64,000 nucleotides of DNA from Planctomycetales bacterium (GTDB lineage Bacteria > Planctomycetota > Planctomycetia > Isosphaerales > Isosphaeraceae): contig DAIDHB010000030.1 in assembly GCA_027452145.1 (NCBI GenBank), positions 1-64,000 of the forward strand, given 5' to 3'. The position numbers and the translations under genes are program-made. Positions 45,301 to 53,316 of this stretch are shown here, one piece after another. Below the pieces are notes generated by a model. The model worked only from the letters and a program-made list of their open reading frames with translations. It was not told where the DNA came from and ran no database searches. Each line of letters opens with the position of its first letter. The first letter of the stretch is position 1.

Positions 45301-47192
45301 CGGGCATCGGCTCCGAGGTCCAGCGCCCGCTGGCCACCGTCGTCGTGTTTGGCATGGCGTGCGACACGTTCCTGACCATGCTGGCGCTGCCGGTCCTCTA
45401 CCTGCTCTTTGGCCGGGGCCCCGAGCCGGGCGCGGACGAGGTTGAGGCTGACTCTGCGGCCGCGGCCACCGGGGATGACGAAGAGAGCACGCACGGGCCT
45501 CCGGCGCGGCGCGGGGAGAAGGAGCCATCGAACGGAGTCGATGCCATGGGCCGTCGGAACATGCTCGCGGGGCTGGTCGCCGCGTCCACGATGGGCCTGA
45601 TGGCGGGGACCGGGACCGCGCGGGGCCAGGCGTTCCTCGCCGACGACATCGTGATCATCTCGAAGGGGCAGCGGTCGAAGGAGCAGGCACGCACCGAGAC
45701 GCAGCTCGGCCCGATCCCCGGCGTGTCGGCCGGTCCCATGAACGCACGGCCGGGCGCGGGCGCAGGCGCTGGCGCTGGCATGGGCACGGGACCGGCCGGT
45801 GCGTCGAGGTCTCCGATGGGGCTGGCGCCGCCCGGCGTGCTCTCGGCGGCAGCGGCCGGTCCGCAGGGGATCGCCGGGCGCCCCGACTCCACCGGGATCG
45901 CCCCGCCGGCCGCGCTGCCGATCCGCGACGCCCCGCGCTACGGGCCGATGGAGGTTCCCCGCCAGGGCGATGAGGGGCCGGCCGACGGCCTCACCCTCGA
46001 TCAGGCGATCGACCGAGTGGTGCATGCCAGCTACGGCCTGCGCACCAAGTTCCAGGAGATCCCGCAGGCCGAGGCGGATATTCTCTCGGCCGGCCTGCGC
46101 GCCAACCCGCTGATCTTCGCCAGTGCCGACGGCGTGCCCTACGGCAAGTACACGCCTCAGTCCCAGGGGAACACGGGCTACGGGATCACCTGGGTCCAGC
46201 CGCTGGACGTGAATCGCAAGCGGCTGGCGCGGCTCGACGTCGCCCAGCGGGCGCGGATGGTCCTCCAGGCCCAGTACCAGGACGCCGTCCGGCTGGAGAT
46301 CGACAACCTGTACACGGCCTACGTCGATGTCCTGGGTGCGCGTGAGACCGTGCGGTCGATCGAGGCGAGCCTGGCGGTGCTCGACCGGACGCTCCAGTCG
46401 ATCGAGGAGCAGCACCGCAAGGGCGAGTTGCCCGAGACGGCGGTGGACGACGCGGCGGTCCAGCGCGACACCGCCGCGGTGGCGCGCGACCAGGCCCTCG
46501 CCGCCCTGCGCCAGGCGCGGCGGACGCTCGCCATGGTCCTGGCGATCCCGCCGGCGCAGGCCGATCAGCTCGAGGTGCGCGGCCCGATCCGCGACGAGGC
46601 CCCGCCGCCTCCGCCGGTCGAGGAGCTCGCGAGGCTGGCGCTCTGCACCCGCCCTGACCTGGTCGCCTACCGGCTGGGTGTCGGCCGCGCCGAGGCCGAC
46701 CTGAGGCTGGCGAGGGCCAACCGGTTCGAGGACGTGTTCGTGCTGTACACGCCATACGCCTTCCAGGCGAACAACTACGACCCGAACCTCCGGGGGACGA
46801 CCTCGTGGAGCCTGGGCGTGCTGGCCTCGCTGCCGCTGGTCAATCGCAACCAGGGGAACATCGCCCGCGCGCAGGGCAAGATCAACCAGACGAGGATCCA
46901 GCTCAATGGCATGGAGCAGCAGGCCATCGCCGAGGTCGAGCGCGCGGCGCTGGAATACGACTCGACGCTCGCGACCGTCCGGCAGATCGAGCGGACCATC
47001 CTGCCGAGGGCCCGGCGCTCGCGCGACGCGCGCTACCGCCTCTTTGCCGCCGGGCAGGAGAACCTGATCACCTACCTGGGTGCCCAGCGCGCCTACCAGG
47101 ATGTGGTGCGCCAGTACCTCGACGCCCTGATCGTCCACCGCCGCAGCATGCTGCGCCTCAACACGGCCGTGGGGCGGAGGATCCTGCCCTGA
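42369..47192 (+). CDS. Heavy-metal RND pump fused in frame to a TolC-type outer-membrane channel
   Basis: A 1,607-residue frame. Residues 1-~1020 are a complete CzcA-type RND pump with the heavy-metal signature DFGLIVDSSVVMVEN (from Asp393), closely similar to the stand-alone pump at 50161. A ~40-residue acidic linker follows. Then comes a sequence shaped like a signal peptide (MGRRNMLAGLVAAS...ARGQA, 1060-1088), the segment FLADDIVIISKGQ shared with the stand-alone channel, a Gly/Ala/Pro-rich stretch and an outer-membrane efflux domain (~1230-1607). No stop separates the halves. ATG 42369 was fixed by alignment to the paralogue and CGGAG nine bases upstream. The product may be cut by signal peptidase, or the channel may be separately translated from ATG 45546, which CGGAG precedes. 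Confidence 0.85.
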   Translation: MLDALIGFSLKNRFVVLLLTAILIGLGIVAAVRLPLDAYPDITPVQVQINTVAPELSAEAVERLITFPVEYGLGGLKGLENLRSNSKFGMSQVIATFEDGTDVYFARQQISERLGEVRLPAGVERPVMGPVATALGEVYHFILTSKSRDLAELRTLQDWVVRPRLRRVPGVAEVNAWGGLAKQFEVRGDPDRLTAHGLTLDDLMTALKENNQDVGGGYIAQAGELSLVQGLGRARTVEEIARIVIRARNGVPIRVQDVAEVGIGHMIRRGGVTADGRGEVVLGIAYMRMGENTRDVTHGLDRAMADVRQALPKDVAVDVVYRRTDLVDHVLRTVERNLFEGAVLVIAVLFAFLGNLRAGLIVASAIPLSLLFAVTMMQKVGIAGSLMSLGAIDFGLIVDSSVVMVENCVRRLAGDRTGRCRLAILRDAAGEVRRPTMFGELIIMIVYLPILTLQGVEGKLFRPMALTVVFALAASMVLSLTLMPVLASIGLPRRVKDRPTLVDRLAHWLFQPMLGLGLRFPRTTLVLIGAITVGTTILGLRLGSEFVPRLSEGAIVITTVRPAGVSLDEAVDYTTRFERMLKSRFPDEVDRIWSPVGAPEIAIDQMGFQVTDVYISLKPRERWTRAKSQAELVEAMSRETDRWPGLVTIYSQPIEFRANEMIAGITTDLGIKLFGDDLNVLQSKAAEIEHVVKQIPGAADVTTEPITGMPVLQVEVDRDAVSRHGVSVRQVLDAVRAVGGITVGEIIEPDRRFPLAVRLPESYRDRPESLQKILIPTAAGGRLPLTRLAHLRRATGPATVHREWGLRRTVVEANVRGRDLGSFVEEARRRVEREVALPVGYHLEWGGQYENLVRAERRLWLVVPMALALVFSLLYLTFHSIRDAVMIFSGVLFARVGGVLGLWYMDLPFTISAGVGFIALAGASMLEGLVLVSSIRDRMSHGVSKREAIEQARLSRLRPVLMTGTVAALGFVPMMLSTGIGSEVQRPLATVVVFGMACDTFLTMLALPVLYLLFGRGPEPGADEVEADSAAAATGDDEESTHGPPARRGEKEPSNGVDAMGRRNMLAGLVAASTMGLMAGTGTARGQAFLADDIVIISKGQRSKEQARTETQLGPIPGVSAGPMNARPGAGAGAGAGMGTGPAGASRSPMGLAPPGVLSAAAAGPQGIAGRPDSTGIAPPAALPIRDAPRYGPMEVPRQGDEGPADGLTLDQAIDRVVHASYGLRTKFQEIPQAEADILSAGLRANPLIFASADGVPYGKYTPQSQGNTGYGITWVQPLDVNRKRLARLDVAQRARMVLQAQYQDAVRLEIDNLYTAYVDVLGARETVRSIEASLAVLDRTLQSIEEQHRKGELPETAVDDAAVQRDTAAVARDQALAALRQARRTLAMVLAIPPAQADQLEVRGPIRDEAPPPPPVEELARLALCTRPDLVAYRLGVGRAEADLRLARANRFEDVFVLYTPYAFQANNYDPNLRGTTSWSLGVLASLPLVNRNQGNIARAQGKINQTRIQLNGMEQQAIAEVERAALEYDSTLATVRQIERTILPRARRSRDARYRLFAAGQENLITYLGAQRAYQDVVRQYLDALIVHRRSMLRLNTAVGRRILP

Positions 47193-47223
47193 GGTCCCGG
47201 TGGGCCATTCCCACCGTCGCGGC

Positions 47224-47604
47224 TCAACGGGCCCGCGGCCCGTACAGGATGACTGCGGCGCCGATCAGGCAGATCGCGGCGCCGAGCACGTCCCAGCGAT
47301 CCGGCCGCGTCCCCTCCACCAGCCAGAGCCAGAGCAACGACGAGACGATGTAGATCCCCCCATAGGCCGCAAAGGCGCGGCCCGCGGCCGGGGCGTCGAC
47401 GCGGGTCAGGGCCAGGGCAAACACCACCAGCGCCGCCATGCCCGGCATCAGCCAGAGCGGGCTCCGCCGCATCCGGAGCCACGCCCAAAATGAAAAGCAG
47501 CCGCCGATCTCGCCGAGCGCGGCCAGCAGATACCAGAGGAGAGATTGCACCGGGTTCGTCCACAGGGGAAAATACGATCCGGAAAAATGGGAAAGCCGCC
47601 CCAT
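47224..47604 (-). CDS. ynfA: UPF0060 / YnfA-type small membrane protein
   Basis: A protein of 108-126 residues with four hydrophobic helices. It contains [40 protein letters not shown] and [19 protein letters not shown], the hallmarks of UPF0060 (YnfA), a small-multidrug-resistance-like inner-membrane family. Family members are usually 108 residues, which would fit a GTG start at 47550. The frame is open to ATG 47604, and neither start has a clear ribosome binding site, so the longer form is given. It is convergent with the pump-channel fusion (32 bases away) and lies between the two metal-efflux clusters. The transported substrate is unknown. Confidence 0.85.
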   Translation of the reverse strand: MGRLSHFSGSYFPLWTNPVQSLLWYLLAALGEIGGCFSFWAWLRMRRSPLWLMPGMAALVVFALALTRVDAPAAGRAFAAYGGIYIVSSLLWLWLVEGTRPDRWDVLGAAICLIGAAVILYGPRAR

Positions 47605-47905
47605 GCATCAAACGGGATCGGACCAGACCGTCCGCCCGGGATGCCGGACGACCGTAACATGAGGCACCCTCACAAACTAGCGGCGACACGACGCCTCCCT
47701 CGGATCGCCTCGTCCGGCTCGATCAACGGTCCTCGCGGCCGATGGCCCGCGATTCGCCTTCAGAATCCCTTCCGCCGGGCCGATCAGGAAGAGAGGAGAA
47801 TGCGGCGCAACTCGCGTCGGTGCGCGCCGGCGGAACACGGCTTGACTTGTCCGGCACGATCCTTACCCTTATTTATGGGTGGATGACGTTCCTACGCGGG
47901 GCGAA
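47605..47905. other. Intergenic region with a possible promoter for efflux cluster 2
   Basis: About 300 bases without a gene. The right end is A/T-richer and holds TTGACT (47842-47847) and, 16 bases on, TACCCT (47864-47869), a plausible promoter for the gene at 47906. The -10 box is poor, and no MerR-type dyad is visible between the boxes. Confidence 0.45.
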
Positions 47906-48289
47906 ATGGTGCGATCGTTCGCAATCATGCTCCTGATCGGCTCGATCCTGGTCTGCCCGTTCTACTGCGGGGCAGCCGAGGCCGGTCACTCTGCGCACCA
48001 CCTAAAGGGGGCGAATGCGGCCGGACCTCGCGATCACGACGGCCCCGACGATTGCCCGCAGGAGGGCGATAACTGCATCTGTCGGGGGGCCGTCCAGGCG
48101 GCCGATGTTCGCCTTCCCGCCCTGGATCTCGCCGGATCGCCGCTGCCGGCCCACGGGCCGGCCGGCCTGCTGGATCACGCCCCCTGTCATTCCCTTACCC
48201 ACCTGACCTGCGAGGGCACGCCGACGGGCCTCGCCGGCTGGGGCGATACGATCACAGTCCGCGCGCTGTTGCAGGACTTCCGCTGCTGA
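47906..48289 (+). CDS. Small exported Cys/His-rich protein ahead of the second metal-efflux cluster
   Basis: A 127-residue protein with a signal peptide (MVRSFAIMLLIGSILVCPFY, then CGAAEA). The mature part has many potential metal ligands: GHSAHHLKG, DHDGPDDCPQEGDNCICRG, DHAPCHSLTHLTCEG and a terminal Cys. The arrangement suggests a periplasmic soft-metal-binding protein. It stands 211 bases before an adaptor that itself carries four CxxH...CxxC units, so the two probably act on the same ion. ATG 47906 was chosen because the signal peptide begins there; an upstream ATG nine codons earlier adds a charged stretch. I do not recognise a named family. Confidence 0.65.
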   Translation: MVRSFAIMLLIGSILVCPFYCGAAEAGHSAHHLKGANAAGPRDHDGPDDCPQEGDNCICRGAVQAADVRLPALDLAGSPLPAHGPAGLLDHAPCHSLTHLTCEGTPTGLAGWGDTITVRALLQDFRC

Positions 48290-48500
48290 GCTGAGTTCGC
48301 GCGATTCCATCCATCCCGCGGGCCAGGTGCCGGGACGCAGGCCGTCCCGGGATCGAGCCCCATGCCCGTTTCTCGGGCCCGCGCCAACTCAACTCCATTC
48401 ATCTCGTCGTCGTCGCCTGGCTGAGTGCGACGGGGCCCATGCCCGCGCGCCCGGGCCGACGTTCCGGACGGAAATCCACCCTGGCAGCGGGAGAAGAACA

Positions 48501-50126
48501 ATGAAACGCGTTCAAATCGCCCTGGCCTGCGCCCTGATCGCGGTGGTCGCGGCCGGCGCGGTCGTCCTGGCTCGTCCCCAGTGGTTGCCCGCCTGGGCAC
48601 GGGTCGATCCAGAAGTGCTCCCGGCCTGGGCCCGGTTCGGCGGCCAGGACCGTGCCGCCGAGGAGGCCGCCGACGCCGGCCTGTACTGCAAGGAGCACGG
48701 CGTCCCCGAGAAGTTCTGCACGATCTGCCACGAGGAGCTCGCCGACAAGCTCATGCTCTGCAAGGAGCACGGCAACATCCCCGAGGACATCTGCACGATC
48801 TGCCATCCCGAGGTGGCGAAGAAGTATCACATCCAGATGTGCAAGGAGCACGGGCTGCCCGAGCACTTCTGCTACAGGTGCGGGAATGGCCCGTCGGCTT
48901 CGCTGAACCAGCCGGACGACGGCTGGTGTGCCGCTCACGGCAAGCCGGAAGCCCTTTGTGCGGAATGTGCCCAGGCGAAGGCCGACGGGAAGCCGATCCC
49001 GATGAAGAAGGAGCAGTCAGGCACCGCGAAGGTCTGCCGCAAGCCGCTGCCCACCGTCCGGCTGGCCTCGGCCCGGCTGGCGCGAAGGATCGGCATCCAG
49101 ACGGCCGTGGTGGGCGAGGAAGAGCACGCCCACAAGCTCGTGGCCAATGCCGAGACGGCCTACGACGCCAACCATTATGCCGATGTCAACCCGCGCGTCG
49201 CGGGCTTCATCCGCGAGGTGCGGGTGGACCTGGGCCAGCGCGTGCGCCAGGGGGACGTGCTGGCCGTCGTCGACTCGGCCGAGGTGAGCGCTGCCAGGAC
49301 GCAGTATCTCTCGTCGCAGGCGGCGCTGAAGCTCGCCCGCGCGACCGCCGAGCGCACGCAGTCGCTCGCCCGCACCGGGGCGGTCGCCGGCAAGGCCGAG
49401 CTGGAGGTCATGACGGCGCTCAACCAGGCCCAGGCCAGCGCGATGGATGCCGAGCAGAAGCTGCGGAACCTCGGCTTCGAGGACGAGGCGCTGGCGCGCA
49501 TTCTCAAGGACAACGATACCCGGAATCTCCTGAGCGTGGTCGCCCCGATCGACGGCACCGTCGTGGTGCGGCATGCCGTCAAGGGCGAGGCGGTGCAGGC
49601 GACCGCCCGGCTCTTCGCCGTCGCCGACACGTCGCGGATGTGGCTCTGGATCGACGTGTATGAGAGCGACATCGGCCGGGTAAAGCCCGGCCAGGCGGTG
49701 AGCTTCGCCGTGCTGGGGACAGATCCCGGCCAGGGCCAGGCGACGGCCGGGCGGGTGACCTGGATCGGCAGCGAGGTCAACGAGCAGACCCGTACGACGC
49801 GCGTCCGGGCCGAGCTGGCGAACCCGGACGGCCGGCTGCGCTCGAACCAGTTCGGCGAGGCGACGATCCAGATCGGGGCCGACCACCGCGCCGTGGTCGT
49901 GCCCAAGGAGGCCGTCCAGCGCAAGGACAACGTCGACGTCGTCTTCCTCCCCGAGGCCGAGGGTGTCTATCGCCCGCAGCGTGTAACCACCCGGGCGACC
50001 GATCGAGCCGACGTGCTCGAGGTGACCTGGGGACTCAAGACCGGCCAGGTTGTGGTGAGCAAGGGGGCCTTCCTGCTCAAGACCGAGATCATGAAGGGCG
50101 CCATCGGCGCCGGCTGCTGCGAGTGA
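48501..50126 (+). CDS. RND efflux adaptor with four N-terminal CxxH...CxxC metal-binding units, cluster 2
   Basis: A 541-residue membrane-fusion protein. A signal anchor occupies residues 1-25. Residues 63-156 hold four repeats of C-x2-H-G-x-P-E-x2/3-C-x2-C: ligands C63/H66/C73/C76, C87/H90/C98/C101, C114/H117/C124/C127 and C143/H146/C153/C156. The adaptor core then matches cluster 1: lipoyl halves (RVAGFIREVRVDLGQRVRQG; VVAPIDGTVVVRHAVKGEAV), alpha-hairpin and barrel, ending GAGCCE. Each unit could bind one metal ion, so the module may collect metal in the periplasm or sense it for the pump. Two units end in CxxCH, which resembles a haem c site, but the repeated CxxH favours metal binding. 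GGGAGA precedes the ATG; the pump gene follows after 34 bases. Confidence 0.88.
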   Translation: MKRVQIALACALIAVVAAGAVVLARPQWLPAWARVDPEVLPAWARFGGQDRAAEEAADAGLYCKEHGVPEKFCTICHEELADKLMLCKEHGNIPEDICTICHPEVAKKYHIQMCKEHGLPEHFCYRCGNGPSASLNQPDDGWCAAHGKPEALCAECAQAKADGKPIPMKKEQSGTAKVCRKPLPTVRLASARLARRIGIQTAVVGEEEHAHKLVANAETAYDANHYADVNPRVAGFIREVRVDLGQRVRQGDVLAVVDSAEVSAARTQYLSSQAALKLARATAERTQSLARTGAVAGKAELEVMTALNQAQASAMDAEQKLRNLGFEDEALARILKDNDTRNLLSVVAPIDGTVVVRHAVKGEAVQATARLFAVADTSRMWLWIDVYESDIGRVKPGQAVSFAVLGTDPGQGQATAGRVTWIGSEVNEQTRTTRVRAELANPDGRLRSNQFGEATIQIGADHRAVVVPKEAVQRKDNVDVVFLPEAEGVYRPQRVTTRATDRADVLEVTWGLKTGQVVVSKGAFLLKTEIMKGAIGAGCCE

Positions 50127-50160
50127 CCGACCGGCCGCCGGCCCGAGGGAGCCCTTCGCC

Positions 50161-53100
50161 ATGCTCAATGCCCTGATCGAATTCAGCCTGAAGAACCGGT
50201 TCGTCGTGCTGCTGCTGGCGGCCATCCTGATCGCGCTGGGCGTCCGCGCCGCGCGCCGGCTGCCGCTCGATGCGTTTCCCGACACGACGCCCGTGCAGGT
50301 CCAGATCAACACGGTCGCCCCCGAGCTGACGCCCGAGGAGGTCGAGCGGCAGATCACCTTCCCCGTCGAGCTGGCCATCGGCGGGCTCAAGGGGCTCGAG
50401 GAGGTCCGCTCGATCTCGAAGTTCGGCCTGTCGCAGGTGGTGGCGATCTTCGCCGACGGTACCGATATCTACTTCGCCCGGCAGCAGATCAACGAGCGCC
50501 TGGGCGAGGCTCAGCTCCCGCGGGGGATCGAGCGGCCGACGATGGGCCCCGTGGCCACCGGCCTGGGCGAGGTCTATCACTACTTCCTCTCCAGCCAGGT
50601 GTATGACCTGACCGAGCTGCGGACGCTCCAGGACTGGGTCGTCCGCCCTCGCCTGCGCCGGGTGCCGGGCGTGGCCGAGATCAACGCCTGGGGCGGGCTC
50701 GCCAGGCAGTTCGAGGTGCGGGCCGAGCCGGCGAGGCTGGCCAAGTACGCGCTGACCCTCGACGACGTCGTGCGCGCCCTGGAGGAGAATAACAGGAACG
50801 TCGGCGGCGGCTATGTGCTGCGCGCCGGGGAATCCAGCCTGATCCAGGGCGTGGGCCGGGCCCGGACGCCCGAGGAGATCGGCGAGATCGTCATCACCGC
50901 GCGCGACGGCGTGCCGGTCCGGATCAAGGACGTCGCCGAGGTCGGCATCGGCCACATGATCCGCCGTGGCGGCGTGACCGCCAACGGCAAGGGCGAGGTG
51001 GTCCTCGGCCTGGCGTTCATGCGGATGGGCGAGAACAGCCGGGATGTCACGATGGCCCTGGACCGGGCCATGCAGGACGTGAAGAAGTCCCTGCCGCCGG
51101 GCGTGGACGTCACGGTCGCCTACGAGCGGACGCAGCTCGTCAACAAGGTGCTGCACACCGTCGAGCGGAACCTCTCCGAAGGCGCGATCCTGGTCATCGC
51201 CGTCCTGTTCGCGTTCCTGGGCAACCTGCGCGCCGGGCTGATCGTCGCCTCGGCGATCCCGCTGTCGATGCTCTTCGCCGTCACGATGATGGAGCGGGCC
51301 GGCATCGCCGGCAGCCTGATGAGCCTGGGCGCCATCGACTTCGGCCTGGTCGTCGACAGCTCGGTCGTGATGGTCGAGAACTGCGTCCGCCACCTGGCCC
51401 ACGACCGGACCGACCGGGGGAAGCTCGCCATCATCCGCGAGGCGGCCGTCGAGGTCCGCAGGCCGACGATGTTCGGCGAGCTGATCATCATGATTGTGTA
51501 TCTCCCGATCCTGACGCTTCAGGGGGTCGAGGGAAAGCTATTCCGGCCGATGGCGCTGACGGTCGTCTTCGCGCTTCTCGGCTCGATGCTCCTGTCGATG
51601 ACCCTGATGCCGGCCCTGGCGTCGATGGGGCTGTCGCGGCGGCCGTCCGACCGGGAGACCCTGGTCGACCGGATCGCGCACTGGCTGTTCCAGCCGCTGC
51701 TCCACCTGGGCCTGCGGTTCCCCCGGACGACCTTGACCCTCGTCGGGCTCGTCACGGTTGCCACGACGCTGCTGGGGCTGACCCTGGGCTCGGAGTTCGT
51801 CCCCCGGCTGAACGAGGGCACGATCGTGATCAACACGATCCGCCTGGCCAGCGTGAGCCTGGAGGAGTCGCTCGAGTACGGCACCCGAATCGAGGCCCTG
51901 CTGAAGGAAGAATTCCCCGACGAGATCGACCAGATCTGGAGCCGGACCGGCACGGCCGAGGTGGCGACCGACCCGATGGGCTTCGAGCTGACGGACGTCT
52001 TCATCTCCCTCACGCCCCGCCAGCGCTGGAAGCGGGCGAGGACGCAGGAACAGCTCGTCTCCGCGATGGCCAGGGTGACGGAGGACCTGCCCGGCATGCG
52101 GGCTGTCTACAGCCAGCCGATCGAGATGCGAATCAACGAGATGGTGGCCGGCATCCGCGCCGATCTGGGGATCAAGCTCTTCGGCGAGGACCTGGACGTC
52201 CTGAAGGACAGGGCCGCCGAGATCGAGCGAGTCGTGAAGGCGACCCCGGGCGCGGCGGACGTCTCGACCGAGCAGGTCACCGGCCTGCCCGTGGTCCGGG
52301 TCGAGGTCGATCGCGCCGCGCTTTCCCGATACGGCGTACCCGCCCGGCAGGTGCTCGATACGATCACCGAGGCGGGCGGGATCAAGGTCGGCGAGATCCT
52401 CGAGCCCGACCGTCGGTTCCCGCTCGTCGTGCGGCTGCCGGTCTCGTACCGCGATGATCCCAGGGCGCTCGAGAAGATCCTGATCCCCACGGCGTCCGGC
52501 CAGCGGCTGCCGCTCACCCGGCTAGCCCGGGTGGTCGAGACGACCGGCCCATCGACGATCCAGCGCGAGTGGGGGCAGCGTCGGATCGTCGTGCAGGCGA
52601 ACATCCGCGGCCGGGACATGGGCTCGTTCGTCGAGGAGGCCCAGCGGCGGGTCGCCCGCGAGGTGGCGCCGGGATTGCCGCCGGGCTACTTCATCGAATG
52701 GGGCGGCCAGTTCGAGAACATGCAGCGGGCCGAGCAGCGTCTGCTGATCGTGGTCCCGCTGGCCCTGGCGTTGATCCTCAGCCTGCTGTACCTGACGTTC
52801 CACTCGATCCGCGACGCCGTGATGATCTTCAGCGGCGTGCTGTTTGCCCGCGTGGGCGGGGTGCTGGGCCTCTGGATCATGGGGCTGCCGTTCACGATCT
52901 CGGCGGGCGTCGGCTTCGTGGCGCTGGCCGGGGCGTCGATGCTCGAGGGCCTGGTGCTGGTCAGCGCGATCCGCGACCGGATCGCGCACGGCGTGCCGAG
53001 ACGCGAGGCCATCGAGCAGGCCCGGCTGGCGCGGCTGCGGCCGGTGCTGATGACCGGCACGGTGGCCGCGCTGGGATTCTTGCCCATGATGCTGTCGACC

Positions 53101-53316
53101 GGCATCGGCGCCGAGGTCCAGCGCCCGCTGGCGACCGTCGTGTTCTTCGGCATGGTCTGCGACACGTTTCTCACCATGCTGGCACTGCCCGTGCTGTACT
53201 TGTTGTTCGGCAAGGGCCCCGCGCCGGCCGCGCTGCCGGTGTCCGAACCCGCCCTCGACGCGGGTCTCGCCCGCGAGATGGCCCTCGCCCTCGGCCCGGA
53301 GGACACGACACGATGA
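50161..53316 (+). CDS. czcA: Heavy-metal RND efflux pump (CzcA type), cluster 2
   Basis: A 1,051-residue proton-driven inner-membrane pump with the usual twelve-helix plan and two large periplasmic loops. The family's heavy-metal signature DFGLVVDSSVVMVEN is at 393-407, with the proton-relay Asp393, Asp399 and Glu406. The DFG form is that of divalent-cation pumps of the Czc/Cnr kind rather than the copper/silver pump CusA; this is a cautious reading. It is very similar along its length to the pump half of the fusion at 42369. GAGGGAG lies before the ATG. Its stop overlaps the start of the next gene (ATGA). It is encoded between an adaptor and a metal-transporter-like protein, then a separate outer-membrane channel. 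Confidence 0.92.
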   Translation: MLNALIEFSLKNRFVVLLLAAILIALGVRAARRLPLDAFPDTTPVQVQINTVAPELTPEEVERQITFPVELAIGGLKGLEEVRSISKFGLSQVVAIFADGTDIYFARQQINERLGEAQLPRGIERPTMGPVATGLGEVYHYFLSSQVYDLTELRTLQDWVVRPRLRRVPGVAEINAWGGLARQFEVRAEPARLAKYALTLDDVVRALEENNRNVGGGYVLRAGESSLIQGVGRARTPEEIGEIVITARDGVPVRIKDVAEVGIGHMIRRGGVTANGKGEVVLGLAFMRMGENSRDVTMALDRAMQDVKKSLPPGVDVTVAYERTQLVNKVLHTVERNLSEGAILVIAVLFAFLGNLRAGLIVASAIPLSMLFAVTMMERAGIAGSLMSLGAIDFGLVVDSSVVMVENCVRHLAHDRTDRGKLAIIREAAVEVRRPTMFGELIIMIVYLPILTLQGVEGKLFRPMALTVVFALLGSMLLSMTLMPALASMGLSRRPSDRETLVDRIAHWLFQPLLHLGLRFPRTTLTLVGLVTVATTLLGLTLGSEFVPRLNEGTIVINTIRLASVSLEESLEYGTRIEALLKEEFPDEIDQIWSRTGTAEVATDPMGFELTDVFISLTPRQRWKRARTQEQLVSAMARVTEDLPGMRAVYSQPIEMRINEMVAGIRADLGIKLFGEDLDVLKDRAAEIERVVKATPGAADVSTEQVTGLPVVRVEVDRAALSRYGVPARQVLDTITEAGGIKVGEILEPDRRFPLVVRLPVSYRDDPRALEKILIPTASGQRLPLTRLARVVETTGPSTIQREWGQRRIVVQANIRGRDMGSFVEEAQRRVAREVAPGLPPGYFIEWGGQFENMQRAEQRLLIVVPLALALILSLLYLTFHSIRDAVMIFSGVLFARVGGVLGLWIMGLPFTISAGVGFVALAGASMLEGLVLVSAIRDRIAHGVPRREAIEQARLARLRPVLMTGTVAALGFLPMMLSTGIGAEVQRPLATVVFFGMVCDTFLTMLALPVLYLLFGKGPAPAALPVSEPALDAGLAREMALALGPEDTTR

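Noticed and set aside
42270-47138. Two ~800-codon frames antisense to the pump-channel fusion
   Set aside because: Shadow frames; the sense strand has the RND signature and channel helices.
48687-48806. CxxCH motifs of the second adaptor as haem c sites
   Set aside because: They are part of a four-fold CxxH...CxxC repeat and two of the four copies lack the final His, which fits metal binding better. Not fully excluded.
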